This document shows, piece by piece, positions 50,371-60,059 of a stretch of 64,000 bases of DNA; the first letter of the stretch is position 1, and each line of letters opens with the position of its first letter. The stretch spans positions 4,330,501-4,394,500 of the forward strand of contig NZ_CP095046.1 in assembly GCF_022919215.1 (NCBI RefSeq), in the 5' to 3' direction. The notes under the pieces were generated by a model. The model was not told the DNA's origin, searched no databases, and saw nothing but the letters and a program-made list of their open reading frames with translations. Both the position numbers and the translations under genes were made by a program. The DNA is from Hymenobacter cellulosilyticus (lineage in GTDB: Bacteria; Bacteroidota; Bacteroidia; Cytophagales; Hymenobacteraceae).

Positions 50371-51729
50371 TTAGTACCCCGGGTTCTGCTCCAGGCTCCG
50401 GTCGGCGACCAGGTCGTTGAAGGGAATCGGGAAGAGCCAGCGGCGCTGGTCGGTGACGCCGAGCACGGTGGCGGCGCGGCCGGTGCGCACGAGGTCAAAC
50501 CACCGGTCGGCTTCGAAGGCGAATTCCACGCGCCGCTCGTTTTCGATGGCCAGCAACAGAGCTTCGGCGGTGGCGGCTTTGCTGGGCTCTACCCCGGCGC
50601 GGGCGCGTACGGCGTTCAGGTCGGCCAGGGCATCGGTGAGCTTGTTTTGCTTGGCGCGGGCTTCGGCCCGGATGAGGTACTGCTCGGCCAGGCGCAGCAC
50701 ATAGCTCGGGTCGTCGCGCTGGGCCGAGCGGCTGTAGAGGTTGCCGTAGGTCACGCTGCTGCCGTTGATGGTAGTAGAAGCCAGCAGGGCCGAGCGGCTG
50801 CCGCCGGTAGCCGGGTCGTTGAGCAGGGTAATGGCAGCGGGCAGGGGCTGGAAGTTGAACTGTCCGCCCAGGGCGCTGGGAAACCAGTTGTTCCACATGC
50901 TATTGGCGTCGGAGTTGCTGAAGGTCAGCTCAAACACCGATTCCTGGCTCAGGAAAGGGGCCGTGGAAATTGCGCGGTAGGGCGTCACGAGCCGGTAGTT
51001 GCTGCTGCTGCTAATCACCTGGGTGGCGTAGGTTTCGGCCTCGCTCCACTGCTGGCGGTAGAGGTGCAGGCGGGCCCGCAGGGCCCGGGCAGCGGCTTTA
51101 ACGGCGCGGTTGCGGGTAGCAGTTTCGGGCAAGAGGCTCTCGGCCTGGATCAGGTCGGCCAGCACCTGCTCGTAGGTCTGGGCCAGGGTGCTGCGGCCCT
51201 GGCCGGCGCCGTTTTCCTTGGAGCGCGTGGGCGTCAGCACCAATGGTACTCCGCCCCAGCCCCGGCCCAGGTCGAAGTAGACCAGCGCCCGCAGAAAATA
51301 AGCCTCGCCGAGCAGCTGGTTTTTCTCGGCGGCGGGCAGCAGCGGGTCGTTGATGCCGGGCAGGGCGGCCAGCACGTTGTTGGCCCCGTTCACAGCCTGA
51401 TACATCTGGGTCCAGGCCTCGGTAATCAGCACGTTGTCGGCGCTGAGCTGGTTTTGGTCGATTTGCAGAAACTGGTTGAGCGTGCCGTTGAAGCGCACAT
51501 TGTCGCCGGGCAGAAAGCCCAGCACCGGCCAGTTGAGCTGGTAGTAAGCCTGCACCCGGTCATACACGCCGATGGTGGCCGAGCGGGCACTACCGGCATC
51601 GGTTATGGCCTTGTCATCAGCGAGTTGCTGCACCGGCGTGGGCTCCAGCAAATCATTGCAGGCCGTGATGCTGAGCGTAGTAGCGCCGAGCCAAGCCGCA
51701 AAAAACAGGTGGTGTATCGTGGATTTCAT
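50371..51729 (-). CDS. susD: SusD/RagB-family outer-membrane lipoprotein
   Basis: A 452-residue surface lipoprotein that covers its SusC partner and binds the imported substrate. The signal peptide ends at a lipobox (LSITAC, Cys 24), after which NDLLEPTPVQQL is the usual SusD opening. TPR-like helices follow (AYFLRALVYFDLGRGWGGVPLVL; YEQVLADLIQAESLL; AAARALRARLHLYRQQWSEAETYATQVI), and the conserved ending LIRAEARA-LADLNAVRARAG, ERRVEFAFEADRWFDLVRTG, LFPIP, LEQNPGY is intact. I chose ATG 51729; the frame runs further upstream into repeat DNA. Substrate class cannot be read from sequence, but the M14 peptidase downstream favours peptides. Confidence 0.93.
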   Translation of the reverse strand: MKSTIHHLFFAAWLGATTLSITACNDLLEPTPVQQLADDKAITDAGSARSATIGVYDRVQAYYQLNWPVLGFLPGDNVRFNGTLNQFLQIDQNQLSADNVLITEAWTQMYQAVNGANNVLAALPGINDPLLPAAEKNQLLGEAYFLRALVYFDLGRGWGGVPLVLTPTRSKENGAGQGRSTLAQTYEQVLADLIQAESLLPETATRNRAVKAAARALRARLHLYRQQWSEAETYATQVISSSSNYRLVTPYRAISTAPFLSQESVFELTFSNSDANSMWNNWFPSALGGQFNFQPLPAAITLLNDPATGGSRSALLASTTINGSSVTYGNLYSRSAQRDDPSYVLRLAEQYLIRAEARAKQNKLTDALADLNAVRARAGVEPSKAATAEALLLAIENERRVEFAFEADRWFDLVRTGRAATVLGVTDQRRWLFPIPFNDLVADRSLEQNPGY

Positions 51730-51759
51730 GGAAGTTAAAATCGTTGTGGGATAATGGCC

Positions 51760-51957
51760 GTCATGTCGAGCAAAGCGAGATATCTCGCGTGCTGATGTTG
51801 CCAAACTAACTGTCATGCTGAGCTTGTCGAAGCATCTCTCCCGCCATAGTAATTCTGATTACTACTGCACGCGAGATGTCTCCCGCGGGTCGACATGACG
51901 TTCTTTATGGCGCAGTCGAAGCGGCAGAGATGCTTCGACTGCGCTCAGCATGACGTT
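51760..51957. repeat. Interleaved inverted repeats between susC and susD (copy 5)
   Basis: Arm A (51760-51792) pairs imperfectly with A' (51867-51899), and arm B (51812-51839) pairs with B' (51927-51955). Because the order is A-B-A'-B', the two pairs interlock rather than nest. B carries the same inner AGTAAT/ATTACT hairpin as the 47271 element. The structure fills the gap between the susC stop and susD start within one operon. Confidence 0.8.
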
Positions 51958-51970
51958 CTGGTTGTCTTTT

Positions 51971-54900
51971 CTACAAGCCGACCGTGATGCCCACCTGGAA
52001 AGTGCGGGGCTGGGGCACGGTGGCCCAGTCGAAGTTTTTGGTGTTGCTCACCCCGCTCTGGGAGTTGACCTCGGGGTCGAGGCCGGAGTAAGGCGTGAGG
52101 GTGAACAGGTTAGCGGCCTGCACGTAGACGCGCACCGAGTTCAGGCGGGCTTTGGCCAGGGTTTCCTTCGGGATGGTGTAGCCCAGCGTCAGGGTGCGCA
52201 GGCGCAGGAAGGAGCCGTCTTCGAGGTACCGGTCACTGAGGTTTTGCACCACCCCGCCGTAGTTGTTGCTGGCCGCATTGGTCGTCAGGCGCGGAATGTC
52301 GGTCTGGTCGCCGGGGCTCTGCCACCGGTCGAGCTGCTCGCGCAGGTAGCCGATGTTGCTCTGGGTACCGCCGTGCACGAGGAAGAAGCGGTTCATGTTC
52401 ATGATTTTGGCGCCCTGCTCGAAGTTGAGCGAGAAGCCAAAATCCACTCCCTTATAAGTAACCGAGTTGGTGAGGCCGCCGAAGTAGGCGGGCCAGGCGT
52501 TGCCCACCAACTGCCGGTCGACCACAGTGAGCTGCCCGTCGCCGTTCACGTCCTCGTACTGGGCGTCGCCGCTTTCGGGGTTCACGCCAGTTTGGTGGTA
52601 GAGCCAGAACGAGTAGAGCGGGGCACCTTCCTCGAGGCGGAAAATGTCGCGGGAGCCGGTGGTAATGGGCGCGGCCAGCTTCTGAATCTTGTTCACGTTG
52701 CGGGCCAAGTTCACCGTCGTGCTCCACTGCAGGGGGCCTTTGGTCAGCCAGTTCACCGTGGCCTGGGCCTCGAAACCCTTGTTGCTGACGGCCCCGTAGT
52801 TTTCAACGACTGAGGCGAAGCCGGTTTTGCGCGGCACCGGCACGTTCAGCAATAAACCCGAGGTGTACTTGTCGTAGTAGTTCAGCTCCAGCAGCACCCG
52901 GTTGTCGAGCACGGCCGCGTCGAGGCCCACGTTCCACTGCCGGGTGCTTTCCCAGCTCAGGTTGGGGTTGGCCAGCTGCAGCGGGGCCGTGCCGGGCAAA
53001 TCGAGGTAGTTGGCTCCACCCTGCACCAGGCCCAGGGCGGCAAAGTCGCTGATGCCGGCCTGGTTACCAGTTTTGCCGATACTGGCCCGGAGCTTAAGCT
53101 CCTGGAACACGTTGAGGTTCTGGATAAAGCCTTCCTCGCCCAGGCGCCAGCCCAGCCCTACGGCCGGGAAGTAACCCCAGCGGTTGTCGCGCCCGAAGCG
53201 CGACGAGGCGTCGGCCCGCACGCTCACGTCGGCGGTGTAGCGGCTCTTATAGGAGTAGGTGGCCTTGCCAAAGAACGACACCAGCCCGGCCTGGGAGCGG
53301 GACGAGGAACCAGTTTGGGTAGCAGCCGAGGCAATGGTGGTCAGGTCGTTGCCGGGAAACTGCTGCCCCAGCAAGCTGGTCCGCTGGAAGGTGTTGCGCT
53401 GCAACGTATTGCCCACCAACGCCTGCAGGGAGTGGTTTTCGCCCAGCTCGACATTGTAGTTCAGGGTCTGTTCGTTGAGCAGGGTAATGTCGCGCGAGAG
53501 GTAGGACGAAGCCGTGCCCCGGGGCTGGCCGGCCAGAATCAGGGTGTTGTTGAAGTTGTTTTCGTACATGTCGTTGAAGTCGATGCTCCAACTGCTGCGC
53601 AACGTCAGGTTTTTGAGGAAACGGTACTCGCCATAGACGTTGGAAATGACCCGGGTGCCTACCGCGTCGTTGTTGAGGTGGTCAATCAGGGCCTGGTGGT
53701 TGTCGAAGGAGCCGTACTTGGCGTAGGAGCCGTCGGGGTTGTAGACCGGCAGGTTGGTGCGCGGAAACAGGGCCGAGTTGATGACGCCCACCGGGTTGTT
53801 GTCGTTGCTGCTTACGTTGCGGTGGGTGCGGGCCAGGGCCGTGCTGGTGCCGATGCGCAGCTTGTCGGTGACGGAGTTGTCGAGGTTGACCCGCAGGGAA
53901 AACCGGTCGAAGGCGCTGGGCCGGGCAATAGACTCCTGCTGGAAATAGCCCGCCCCGATGTAGAACTGGGTTTTATCCGAGCCTCCCGCGGCCGACAGCT
54001 CGTAGCTCTGGGTCTGGGCCGTGCGAAACACGTCGGAGAGCCGGTCGTAGGTGGGCTGCTCCTCCGGCAGGCCCCGCCCACCCGAGGCTACCGAGCGGTA
54101 GGGTAACTGGCTGGGGTTACCCCCGTCGTTCAAAAACCGCTCGTTTTCCAGCTCCGCCAGTTCGGGTCCAGTTACCAAATCGTACTGCTTGGCCGCCTTC
54201 GACCAGCCGTGGTAGGTGTTGAAGGTGATGCGGGTTTTGTCGCCGGCCTTGCCCCGCTTGGTCTGAATCAAGACCACCCCGTTGGCTCCACGGGAGCCGT
54301 AAATGGCCGTGGCGTTGGCGTCCTTCAGAATCTCGATGCTCTCAATGTCCTGCGGGTTCAAATCGGCCAGCGGGTTCGACGATACCTGGTTACCCAGGCC
54401 CGTAGCAATCAGGTTGGTGTTGTTGATAAACACCCCGTCGACTACGTAGAGCGGGTCGTTGCTGGCATTCACCGAGTTGCTGCCCCGGATGCGGATGAAA
54501 ATACCGCCGCCCGGCACACCCGAGTTGGCCGACACCTGCACGCCGGGCGCCTTGCCCTGCAAGAGCTGGTCGGGGCTGGCGGCCGGAATGTCCTTCAGCG
54601 CGTCGCCTTTCACGGAGTTGATGGCGCTGGTCAGGGTCTTGCGGTTCTGCTCACTGTAGCCCGTCACGACTACTTCTGAAAGCTGCTTGACGTCGGCTTT
54701 CAACCGGACGCGCACCGCGCCGCCCGTAGCCGCCACGGTCTGGCTTTCGTAGCCTACGGCGCTAACGACCAGCGTATTGCTACCCGCTGGCAAGTTCAGC
54801 GAGAATTGTCCGCTGGGGTCGGTGGAGGCGCCTACCGTAGTGCCTTTGACCACAACGGTAACGCCCGGCAAGGGGCTGCCGTCGGCGGCATCGGTAATGG

Positions 54901-55021
54901 TACCGGTAATGGGTTGCGGGGCAGTTTGAACTGACGGGGCGGTTTGGGCCCAGGCCGGACTAGCTACGCACACGATGCCAGCTAATGCGGCCGGCACCGC
55001 CAAAAGAGTAGAGGATTTCAT
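51971..55021 (-). CDS. susC: SusC/RagA-family TonB-dependent outer-membrane transporter
   Basis: A 1016-residue intact transporter. Signal peptide (residues 1-25, ending AWA-QTAP), carboxypeptidase-D regulatory-like domain (about 38-110: ITGTITDAADGSPLPGVTVVVKGT), TonB box region (LSEVVVTGYSEQNRKTLTSAI), plug with the SusC signature (QLLQGKAPGVQVSANSGVPG, IRIRGSNSVNASNDPLYVVDGV, ILKDANATAIYGSRGANGVVLI), then a 22-strand barrel ending in a short hydrophobic strand (FQVGITVGL). It imports a bound ligand using TonB energy. Its mRNA starts with a SAM-I riboswitch 570 bases upstream, so expression is expected to rise when S-adenosylmethionine is scarce. This points to a sulfur amino acid, sulfur-containing peptide or related ligand; the inference rests on regulation, not on the transporter sequence. 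Confidence 0.94.
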   Translation of the reverse strand: MKSSTLLAVPAALAGIVCVASPAWAQTAPSVQTAPQPITGTITDAADGSPLPGVTVVVKGTTVGASTDPSGQFSLNLPAGSNTLVVSAVGYESQTVAATGGAVRVRLKADVKQLSEVVVTGYSEQNRKTLTSAINSVKGDALKDIPAASPDQLLQGKAPGVQVSANSGVPGGGIFIRIRGSNSVNASNDPLYVVDGVFINNTNLIATGLGNQVSSNPLADLNPQDIESIEILKDANATAIYGSRGANGVVLIQTKRGKAGDKTRITFNTYHGWSKAAKQYDLVTGPELAELENERFLNDGGNPSQLPYRSVASGGRGLPEEQPTYDRLSDVFRTAQTQSYELSAAGGSDKTQFYIGAGYFQQESIARPSAFDRFSLRVNLDNSVTDKLRIGTSTALARTHRNVSSNDNNPVGVINSALFPRTNLPVYNPDGSYAKYGSFDNHQALIDHLNNDAVGTRVISNVYGEYRFLKNLTLRSSWSIDFNDMYENNFNNTLILAGQPRGTASSYLSRDITLLNEQTLNYNVELGENHSLQALVGNTLQRNTFQRTSLLGQQFPGNDLTTIASAATQTGSSSRSQAGLVSFFGKATYSYKSRYTADVSVRADASSRFGRDNRWGYFPAVGLGWRLGEEGFIQNLNVFQELKLRASIGKTGNQAGISDFAALGLVQGGANYLDLPGTAPLQLANPNLSWESTRQWNVGLDAAVLDNRVLLELNYYDKYTSGLLLNVPVPRKTGFASVVENYGAVSNKGFEAQATVNWLTKGPLQWSTTVNLARNVNKIQKLAAPITTGSRDIFRLEEGAPLYSFWLYHQTGVNPESGDAQYEDVNGDGQLTVVDRQLVGNAWPAYFGGLTNSVTYKGVDFGFSLNFEQGAKIMNMNRFFLVHGGTQSNIGYLREQLDRWQSPGDQTDIPRLTTNAASNNYGGVVQNLSDRYLEDGSFLRLRTLTLGYTIPKETLAKARLNSVRVYVQAANLFTLTPYSGLDPEVNSQSGVSNTKNFDWATVPQPRTFQVGITVGL

Positions 55022-55589
55022 AGAAAAAGTTGGCTACCTGTGGAGCAAAAGCTCCCGGCCAATCCTTCCCTGTTTTGACTTTTCTTCACCTGTAGTTACA
55101 GCGAGGCAGGCAGTTACCTACTAAGCTCAGCGTGCCAGAAAGGCCGCAGCTTACCCAGCGTAACGGTGCCAGCAGCGCCGAACGGGAAGAAGAAAATCTG
55201 AAAACAGAGGCTGCTCTGCTCCGGCCCCGACTCGTGCACAGCCGGGCCTGATTCAGCCACCAAGGCAGCCGAAATAGGATTATAAGCAGGGAAAGCTGAT
55301 CGGCCAGAAAGAAAATCTGACGACTTCGGCCGCCGAACCGCCGGAAACGGCCGCGGCCTGAACCCGCCCGGCGCAAACGTGGCCCGGCGAGGGTGCAGCA
55401 AGCCAACGTGCTAAGTCAGCCGGCTACGTGAGCAAACAAGAAGGAAAACAAGGAAGTACCTGATCCTTAGCAGCTCTAGCCCAACGCGGGCATACAGACC
55501 GCGCAACACAGCATACCACAACAGCCAAATACTTGGGCGGCGCGGGGTGCGAGATGAGCGGAGGAGCTGGTGAAGGCTTTCACGGCGTT
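55022..55589 (-). other. Long leader between riboswitch aptamer and susC
   Basis: About 568 bases that should be transcribed as part of the susC mRNA. Directly after the aptamer only a weak GTGAA/TTCAC hairpin without a U-tract is seen, so no classical terminator-type expression platform is evident. A 95-codon frame (55114-55401, minus) exists, but its composition (Arg/Pro/Phe-rich, no domain) does not convince me. What this leader does is unknown. Confidence 0.55.
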
Positions 55590-55688
55590 GTTGTTTTTAT
55601 ATGGTCAGGACTTGGCACCGTTCCGGATGTTCCGGGGTTGTCGGCGTTTCATAGAGCCTGTCTCTCCACGCCTCTGTATAAAAACAAT
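55590..55688 (-). promoter_or_regulatory. SAM-I (S-box) riboswitch aptamer upstream of susC
   Basis: Read on the minus strand, an 11-bp P1 helix (TTGTTTTTATA with TATAAAAACAA) closes an aptamer with the S-box core: AGAGGCGTGGAGAGACAGG, CTCTATGAAACGCCGACAACC, a P3 stem CCGG-AACAT-CCGG, and GGTGCCAAGTCC in P4. Compared with the consensus (GAGGGAC...GGCCC, GATGAAGCC, GCAACC, GGTGCCAAxTCC), the P2b pair GGG/CCC is replaced by GAG/CUC, a compensatory change. It starts about 22 bases after the expected transcription start of the promoter at 55717-55749. SAM-I riboswitches usually turn expression off when SAM is abundant. Confidence 0.93.
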
Positions 55689-55716
55689 CCTTTGATGGGA
55701 TCAAGAATTGGTGTTC

Positions 55717-55749
55717 CAAAGGTAAAGCGGCGAAATTCAGAAACGCAAA
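55717..55749 (-). promoter_or_regulatory. Bacteroidota-type promoter of the riboswitch-susC transcript
   Basis: On the minus strand: TTTG (-33), 21 bases, TACCTTTG (-7), the full Bacteroidota consensus. The start would fall near 55710, just before the SAM-I aptamer, which supports both calls. Confidence 0.8.
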
Positions 55750-55811
55750 TATTATTTTTCGTCTGAGTAAAATCCTGGGTTCCTACCGCCCAGCTCAACC
55801 CGGACAAAAAC

Positions 55812-55841
55812 TTGCACTGCGGGCCGCGCTGTCTATATTTG
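55812..55841 (+). promoter_or_regulatory. Bacteroidota-type promoter of the amino-acid permease gene
   Basis: TTG at 55812-55814, 19 bases, then TATATTTG at 55834-55841: a match to the -33/-7 consensus. It is divergent from the susC promoter, about 60 bases away, and would give the permease mRNA a leader of roughly 180 bases. Confidence 0.75.
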
Positions 55842-56029
55842 CCGCCATCTGGGGCGGTTGTCATCTTGAAAAATCGGGTGATTCCGTTCGCTCCCTTTCC
55901 TGCTTTTACCCCGCATGCCTGCCATTAAGTTGTTCGAAAACCGCTGTTGTTGTTGCCCCGCAACTACCTGACTTCCGCGTCGTGGGGGCCGTGTGCGCCG
56001 CCCGTTTTCTGCAGCTTTTCGCTTTTTGC

Positions 56030-57346
56030 ATGACTTCCACTTCCGTTGCCGCCCCGCGGCCCGACCTGGTTCGTGGCATCCGCCGCTGGGACTTTGTGGC
56101 CCTTATTGTCAACATCACCATCGGCGCCGGCATCCTGGGTTTGCCGGCCAAGATTTACGCCCTGGTGGGCGCCTATAGCCTGGTAGCCTACGGGGCCGCC
56201 GCCCTCATCGTGACCCTGATAATTCTGTGCTTTGCCGAAGTCAGCAGCCGCTTCAGCGGGGCCGGCGGGCCCTATCTCTACGCCCGGGAAGCCTTCGGGC
56301 CCCTGGTTGGCTTTGAGGTCGGCTGGCTGTTGTGGGTGTCGCGCTTGGCCAGTTTTGCGGCCCTCTGCAACCTGTTCGTGGATTACGCCGCCTACTTCTG
56401 GCCCGCCGCGGGCGCTGGTCTGGGCCGCGGCTTGCTCATGGCAGGGTTGATTACGGCCCTGACCCTACTGAACCTGGTGGGCGTGCGGCGGGCTTCGGCG
56501 GCCAATAACGTGTTTACCGTCAGCAAAGTCCTGCTGCTCGTTCTGTTCACCGTGGTGGGCTTGTTTTTCGTGGACTGGCGGGCGTTTTCCTTTGCCGTGG
56601 CGCCCACCTACACCGGGTTTTCAAGCGCCGTGCTACTGCTGATTTTCACCTTTTCGGGCTTCGACGTGGCCGCCATTCCGGCCGCCGAAATCCAGCAACC
56701 CCAGCGCAACGTGCCCTTTGCGTTGTTCACGGCCATTGCCACCGTGGCCGTGCTGTTTCTGCTGGTCCAGGTGGTCTGCATCGGTACCTTGCCCGATCTG
56801 GCTTCGGCCGAGCGGCCCCTGGCCAGTGCCACCCAGCAGTTTCTGGGCCCTATTGGGGCGGCTTTTGTAGCCGCGGCAGCCATGCTGACGGCCCTGGGTA
56901 CGCTCAATGCCCTGATGCTCACCGGGCCCCGCCTGCTGTTTGCCTTGGCCGAGCAGAAGCAGATTCCGGCCTTTTTCGGCGCCACTCACCCGCGCTTCCG
57001 CACGCCCTACGTGGCTATTCTAGTGTCGGCGGTGCTGAAGCTAGCACTGGCCATTTCCGGCACGTTTATCTACGCCCTGACGCTGAGCACCATAATTCGC
57101 CTAGCTTACTTTGCTTTGACCTGCGCGGCGTTGCCGGTCTTGCGCCGCCGTCACCCGGAGCGGCCGGCGCCCTTTCGGGTATGGGGCGGAGCGGCAGTGG
57201 CGGCTTTGTGCGTAGGGCTCTGTTTGTGGCTTTTGTCGAACAGCGCGGCCCATGAAGCCCGCGACGTGGCCATCGTGGCCGGCGCCGGTCTGGTCTTATA
57301 TGTTCTTTACAACCAGCGCCGTTCCCCTGCCCCACGGCAGCTGTAG
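56030..57346 (+). CDS. APC-superfamily amino-acid permease
   Basis: A 438-residue inner-membrane transporter with about 12 helices. The APC substrate-binding pattern is in helix 1 (IVNITIGAGILGLPAKIYALVG) and the family block in helix 6 (LLLIFTFSGFDVAAIPAAEIQQPQRNVPFALF), followed by LNALMLTGPRLLFALAEQKQIPAFFG. It moves amino acids or polyamines with protons or by exchange; the exact substrate is not evident. I chose the ATG at 56030 (MTSTSVAAPRPDLVRGIRRWD); the open frame from 55982 adds an unconserved lead. It is divergent from the SAM-riboswitch-controlled susC and followed by an SsuD-like gene, so a role in sulfur amino acid uptake is possible. Confidence 0.88.
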   Translation: MTSTSVAAPRPDLVRGIRRWDFVALIVNITIGAGILGLPAKIYALVGAYSLVAYGAAALIVTLIILCFAEVSSRFSGAGGPYLYAREAFGPLVGFEVGWLLWVSRLASFAALCNLFVDYAAYFWPAAGAGLGRGLLMAGLITALTLLNLVGVRRASAANNVFTVSKVLLLVLFTVVGLFFVDWRAFSFAVAPTYTGFSSAVLLLIFTFSGFDVAAIPAAEIQQPQRNVPFALFTAIATVAVLFLLVQVVCIGTLPDLASAERPLASATQQFLGPIGAAFVAAAAMLTALGTLNALMLTGPRLLFALAEQKQIPAFFGATHPRFRTPYVAILVSAVLKLALAISGTFIYALTLSTIIRLAYFALTCAALPVLRRRHPERPAPFRVWGGAAVAALCVGLCLWLLSNSAAHEARDVAIVAGAGLVLYVLYNQRRSPAPRQL

Positions 57347-57409
57347 TTTGGCTGCTTCGTCAACTCTTCTTCTGTCCTTATCCGGTTTTGCCGGCTCTGA
57401 TTCTTCCCG

Positions 57410-58576
<1,167 letters not shown>

Positions 58577-58601
58577 GTTGGGAATGCTGAAAATAAGAAC
58601 G

Positions 58602-58878
58602 TCATTCCGAGCAGAGCGAGGAATCTCGCGTGGCGTCGTTGTTGGGAATTAGACGTCATGCTGAGCGAAGCAAAGCGAAGTCGAAACATCTCTACCGCTT
58701 CGTTGTGTCGCTTTCTTTCGGCTGTTATCCTAAGCCCAGCGAAGGACCTACCTCTCCTATCCCACTACCGGTGGCATCAACGCACCAAAGTTCTTTTGCT
58801 AGTGGCAAAGGGCTTTGGTGCGTTGAAAAGCTCGTCACCTAGGGAAGCAAGGTCCTTCGCTGGGCTCAGGATGACAGC
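58602..58878. repeat. Inverted-repeat cluster, copy 6
   Basis: The main unit has arms at 58721-58749 and 58850-58878 (imperfect; GCTGTTATCCTAAGCCC versus the reverse complement of GGGCTCAGGATGACAGC) and a 13-base perfect inner inverted repeat (CAACGCACCAAAG, 58779-58791, and its complement, 58813-58825). Two lone left arms precede it: GTCATTCCGAGCAGAGCGAGG at 58602 and GTCATGCTGAGCGAAG at 58653. It fills the gap between the SsuD-like gene and the lipoprotein operon. Confidence 0.8.
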
Positions 58879-58939
58879 ATAAAATTATACCGCGTAGCCG
58901 GCAACCACACGCAACCCTTCTACTCCGGGCCGCGTGACT

Positions 58940-58947
58940 TACCTTTG
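58940..58947 (+). promoter_or_regulatory. -7 box (TACCTTTG) immediately before a GTG start
   Basis: Exact TAnnTTTG match, followed by CCGC and a GTG at 58952, the same spacing as at 35149. It suggests a leaderless transcript and decides in favour of the GTG at 58952 over the one at 58934. Confidence 0.5.
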
Positions 58948-58951
58948 CCGC

Positions 58952-59386
58952 GTGTTTACCTTCCGTCCTTCCCTGCTGCTGGCCGTGGGCTGCGCAGCCC
59001 TGGTAGCTGCCTGCAGCTCCGGCCCCAATGAGCAGCAGCAAGTTGAGGCTGCCGAAAAAGCCGTGCTGGCCAGCCACGATACCCTCATGGCCCAGATGGG
59101 CCAGCTCTACGACCTGCGCCAGCAGCTGCAAAAGGCGCCCGGGCCCGACACCGTGCTAGCCGGCCGGCAGCGCCGCAGCCTGCTCCGGGCCGATGCGGCC
59201 ATGATGGGCTGGATGCACCAGTACCGCAAGCCCGCCGACTCGGTAGCCACCGAGGCCAAGCTGCGCTACTTTGCCGGGCAGCAGCAGAAAATAGATTCGG
59301 TGGGCCGGCTCATGCGCCAGAACCTTGACTCGGCCAAGCTGGTTTTACAACTGGCTACTCCGGCCGCTAACTCTTCCGCTCAATGA
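58952..59386 (+). CDS. Small coiled-coil lipoprotein in a SCO1/cytochrome c operon
   Basis: A 144-residue lipoprotein starting at GTG 58952 (MFTFRPSLLLAVGCAALVAAC), with a lipobox at Cys 21. The mature part is helical and Gln/Ala/Leu-rich with heptad-like repeats (LMAQMGQLYDLRQQLQ; LRADAAMMGWMHQYRKPADS). Such proteins are sometimes labelled viral A-type inclusion protein in Bacteroidota, a meaningless name for this case. It overlaps the SCO1 gene by four bases (ATGA), so it is co-translated with it; a role in copper or cytochrome assembly is guessed from this context only. Confidence 0.75.
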   Translation: MFTFRPSLLLAVGCAALVAACSSGPNEQQQVEAAEKAVLASHDTLMAQMGQLYDLRQQLQKAPGPDTVLAGRQRRSLLRADAAMMGWMHQYRKPADSVATEAKLRYFAGQQQKIDSVGRLMRQNLDSAKLVLQLATPAANSSAQ

Positions 59387-60059
59387 TTTCCATTTCTTTC
59401 CGCCGCGCTTTCCAAGTAGGCCTGCTGGCCGCGGGCAGCGCCCTGGCTTTTTCTTCCTGTTCTGAGAAACCCGAGTCCCTGCCCTACTACGGGAGCGGGA
59501 CGTGCGCCCCCGCGCCGATGGCCGTCCGGCCGATACCATTTTCGCCGCCATTCCCACCTTCACCCTGACCAACCAGGAAGGCAAAACCATTACCAACCAA
59601 ACCTTTGCCGGCAAGGTCTACATTGCCGACTTCTTCTTTGCCTCCTGCCCCAGTATCTGCCCCAAGATGCAGAGCGAGATGCTGCGCGTGTACGAGCAGT
59701 TCAAGGATAACCCCCAGGTGGTGTTTCTGTCGCACACCATCGACCCGGCCCACGACTCCATTCCGGTACTGCGCGACTATGCCGAGCGCCTGGGCATCAA
59801 GGATGCCAGCCGCTGGCACTTTGCTACGGCACCCCACGACACGATTTTCCGCCTGGCTCCGCGCTACTTTGCCGCGGCCCAGAAAGACAGCACCGTGGCC
59901 GGCGGCTATGCCCACAGCGGCGCCTTCGCCCTGGTTGATTCCGACCGCCACATCCGCGGTGTGTACGACGGGATGGTGAAAGAGAAAGTCGACCAGCTCA
60001 TCAAAGACCTGCCCGTGCTGCTGCAGGAAGAGGCTGCCAAGCAGAAAAAAGCCCAATGA
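59383..60059 (+). CDS. SCO1/SenC-family copper chaperone lipoprotein, frameshifted
   Basis: About 225 residues when one G is restored at GGG 59491-59493. The first frame gives a lipoprotein signal (LLAAGSALAFSSC) and PESLPYYG; the other frame continues ERDVRPRADGRPADTIFAAIP into the thioredoxin-like fold. The copper-binding pair is CPSIC in ADFFFASCPSICPKM, and the third ligand is the His in AGGYAHSGAFALVD. SCO proteins deliver copper or keep thiols reduced for cytochrome c oxidase assembly. It overlaps both neighbours by four bases (ATGA), so the three genes form a tight operon. Confidence 0.88.

Noticed and set aside
55114..55401. 95-codon minus-strand frame in the susC leader as a gene
   Set aside because: No family, unusual Arg/Pro/Phe composition and no start signal; kept only as an open question in the leader finding.
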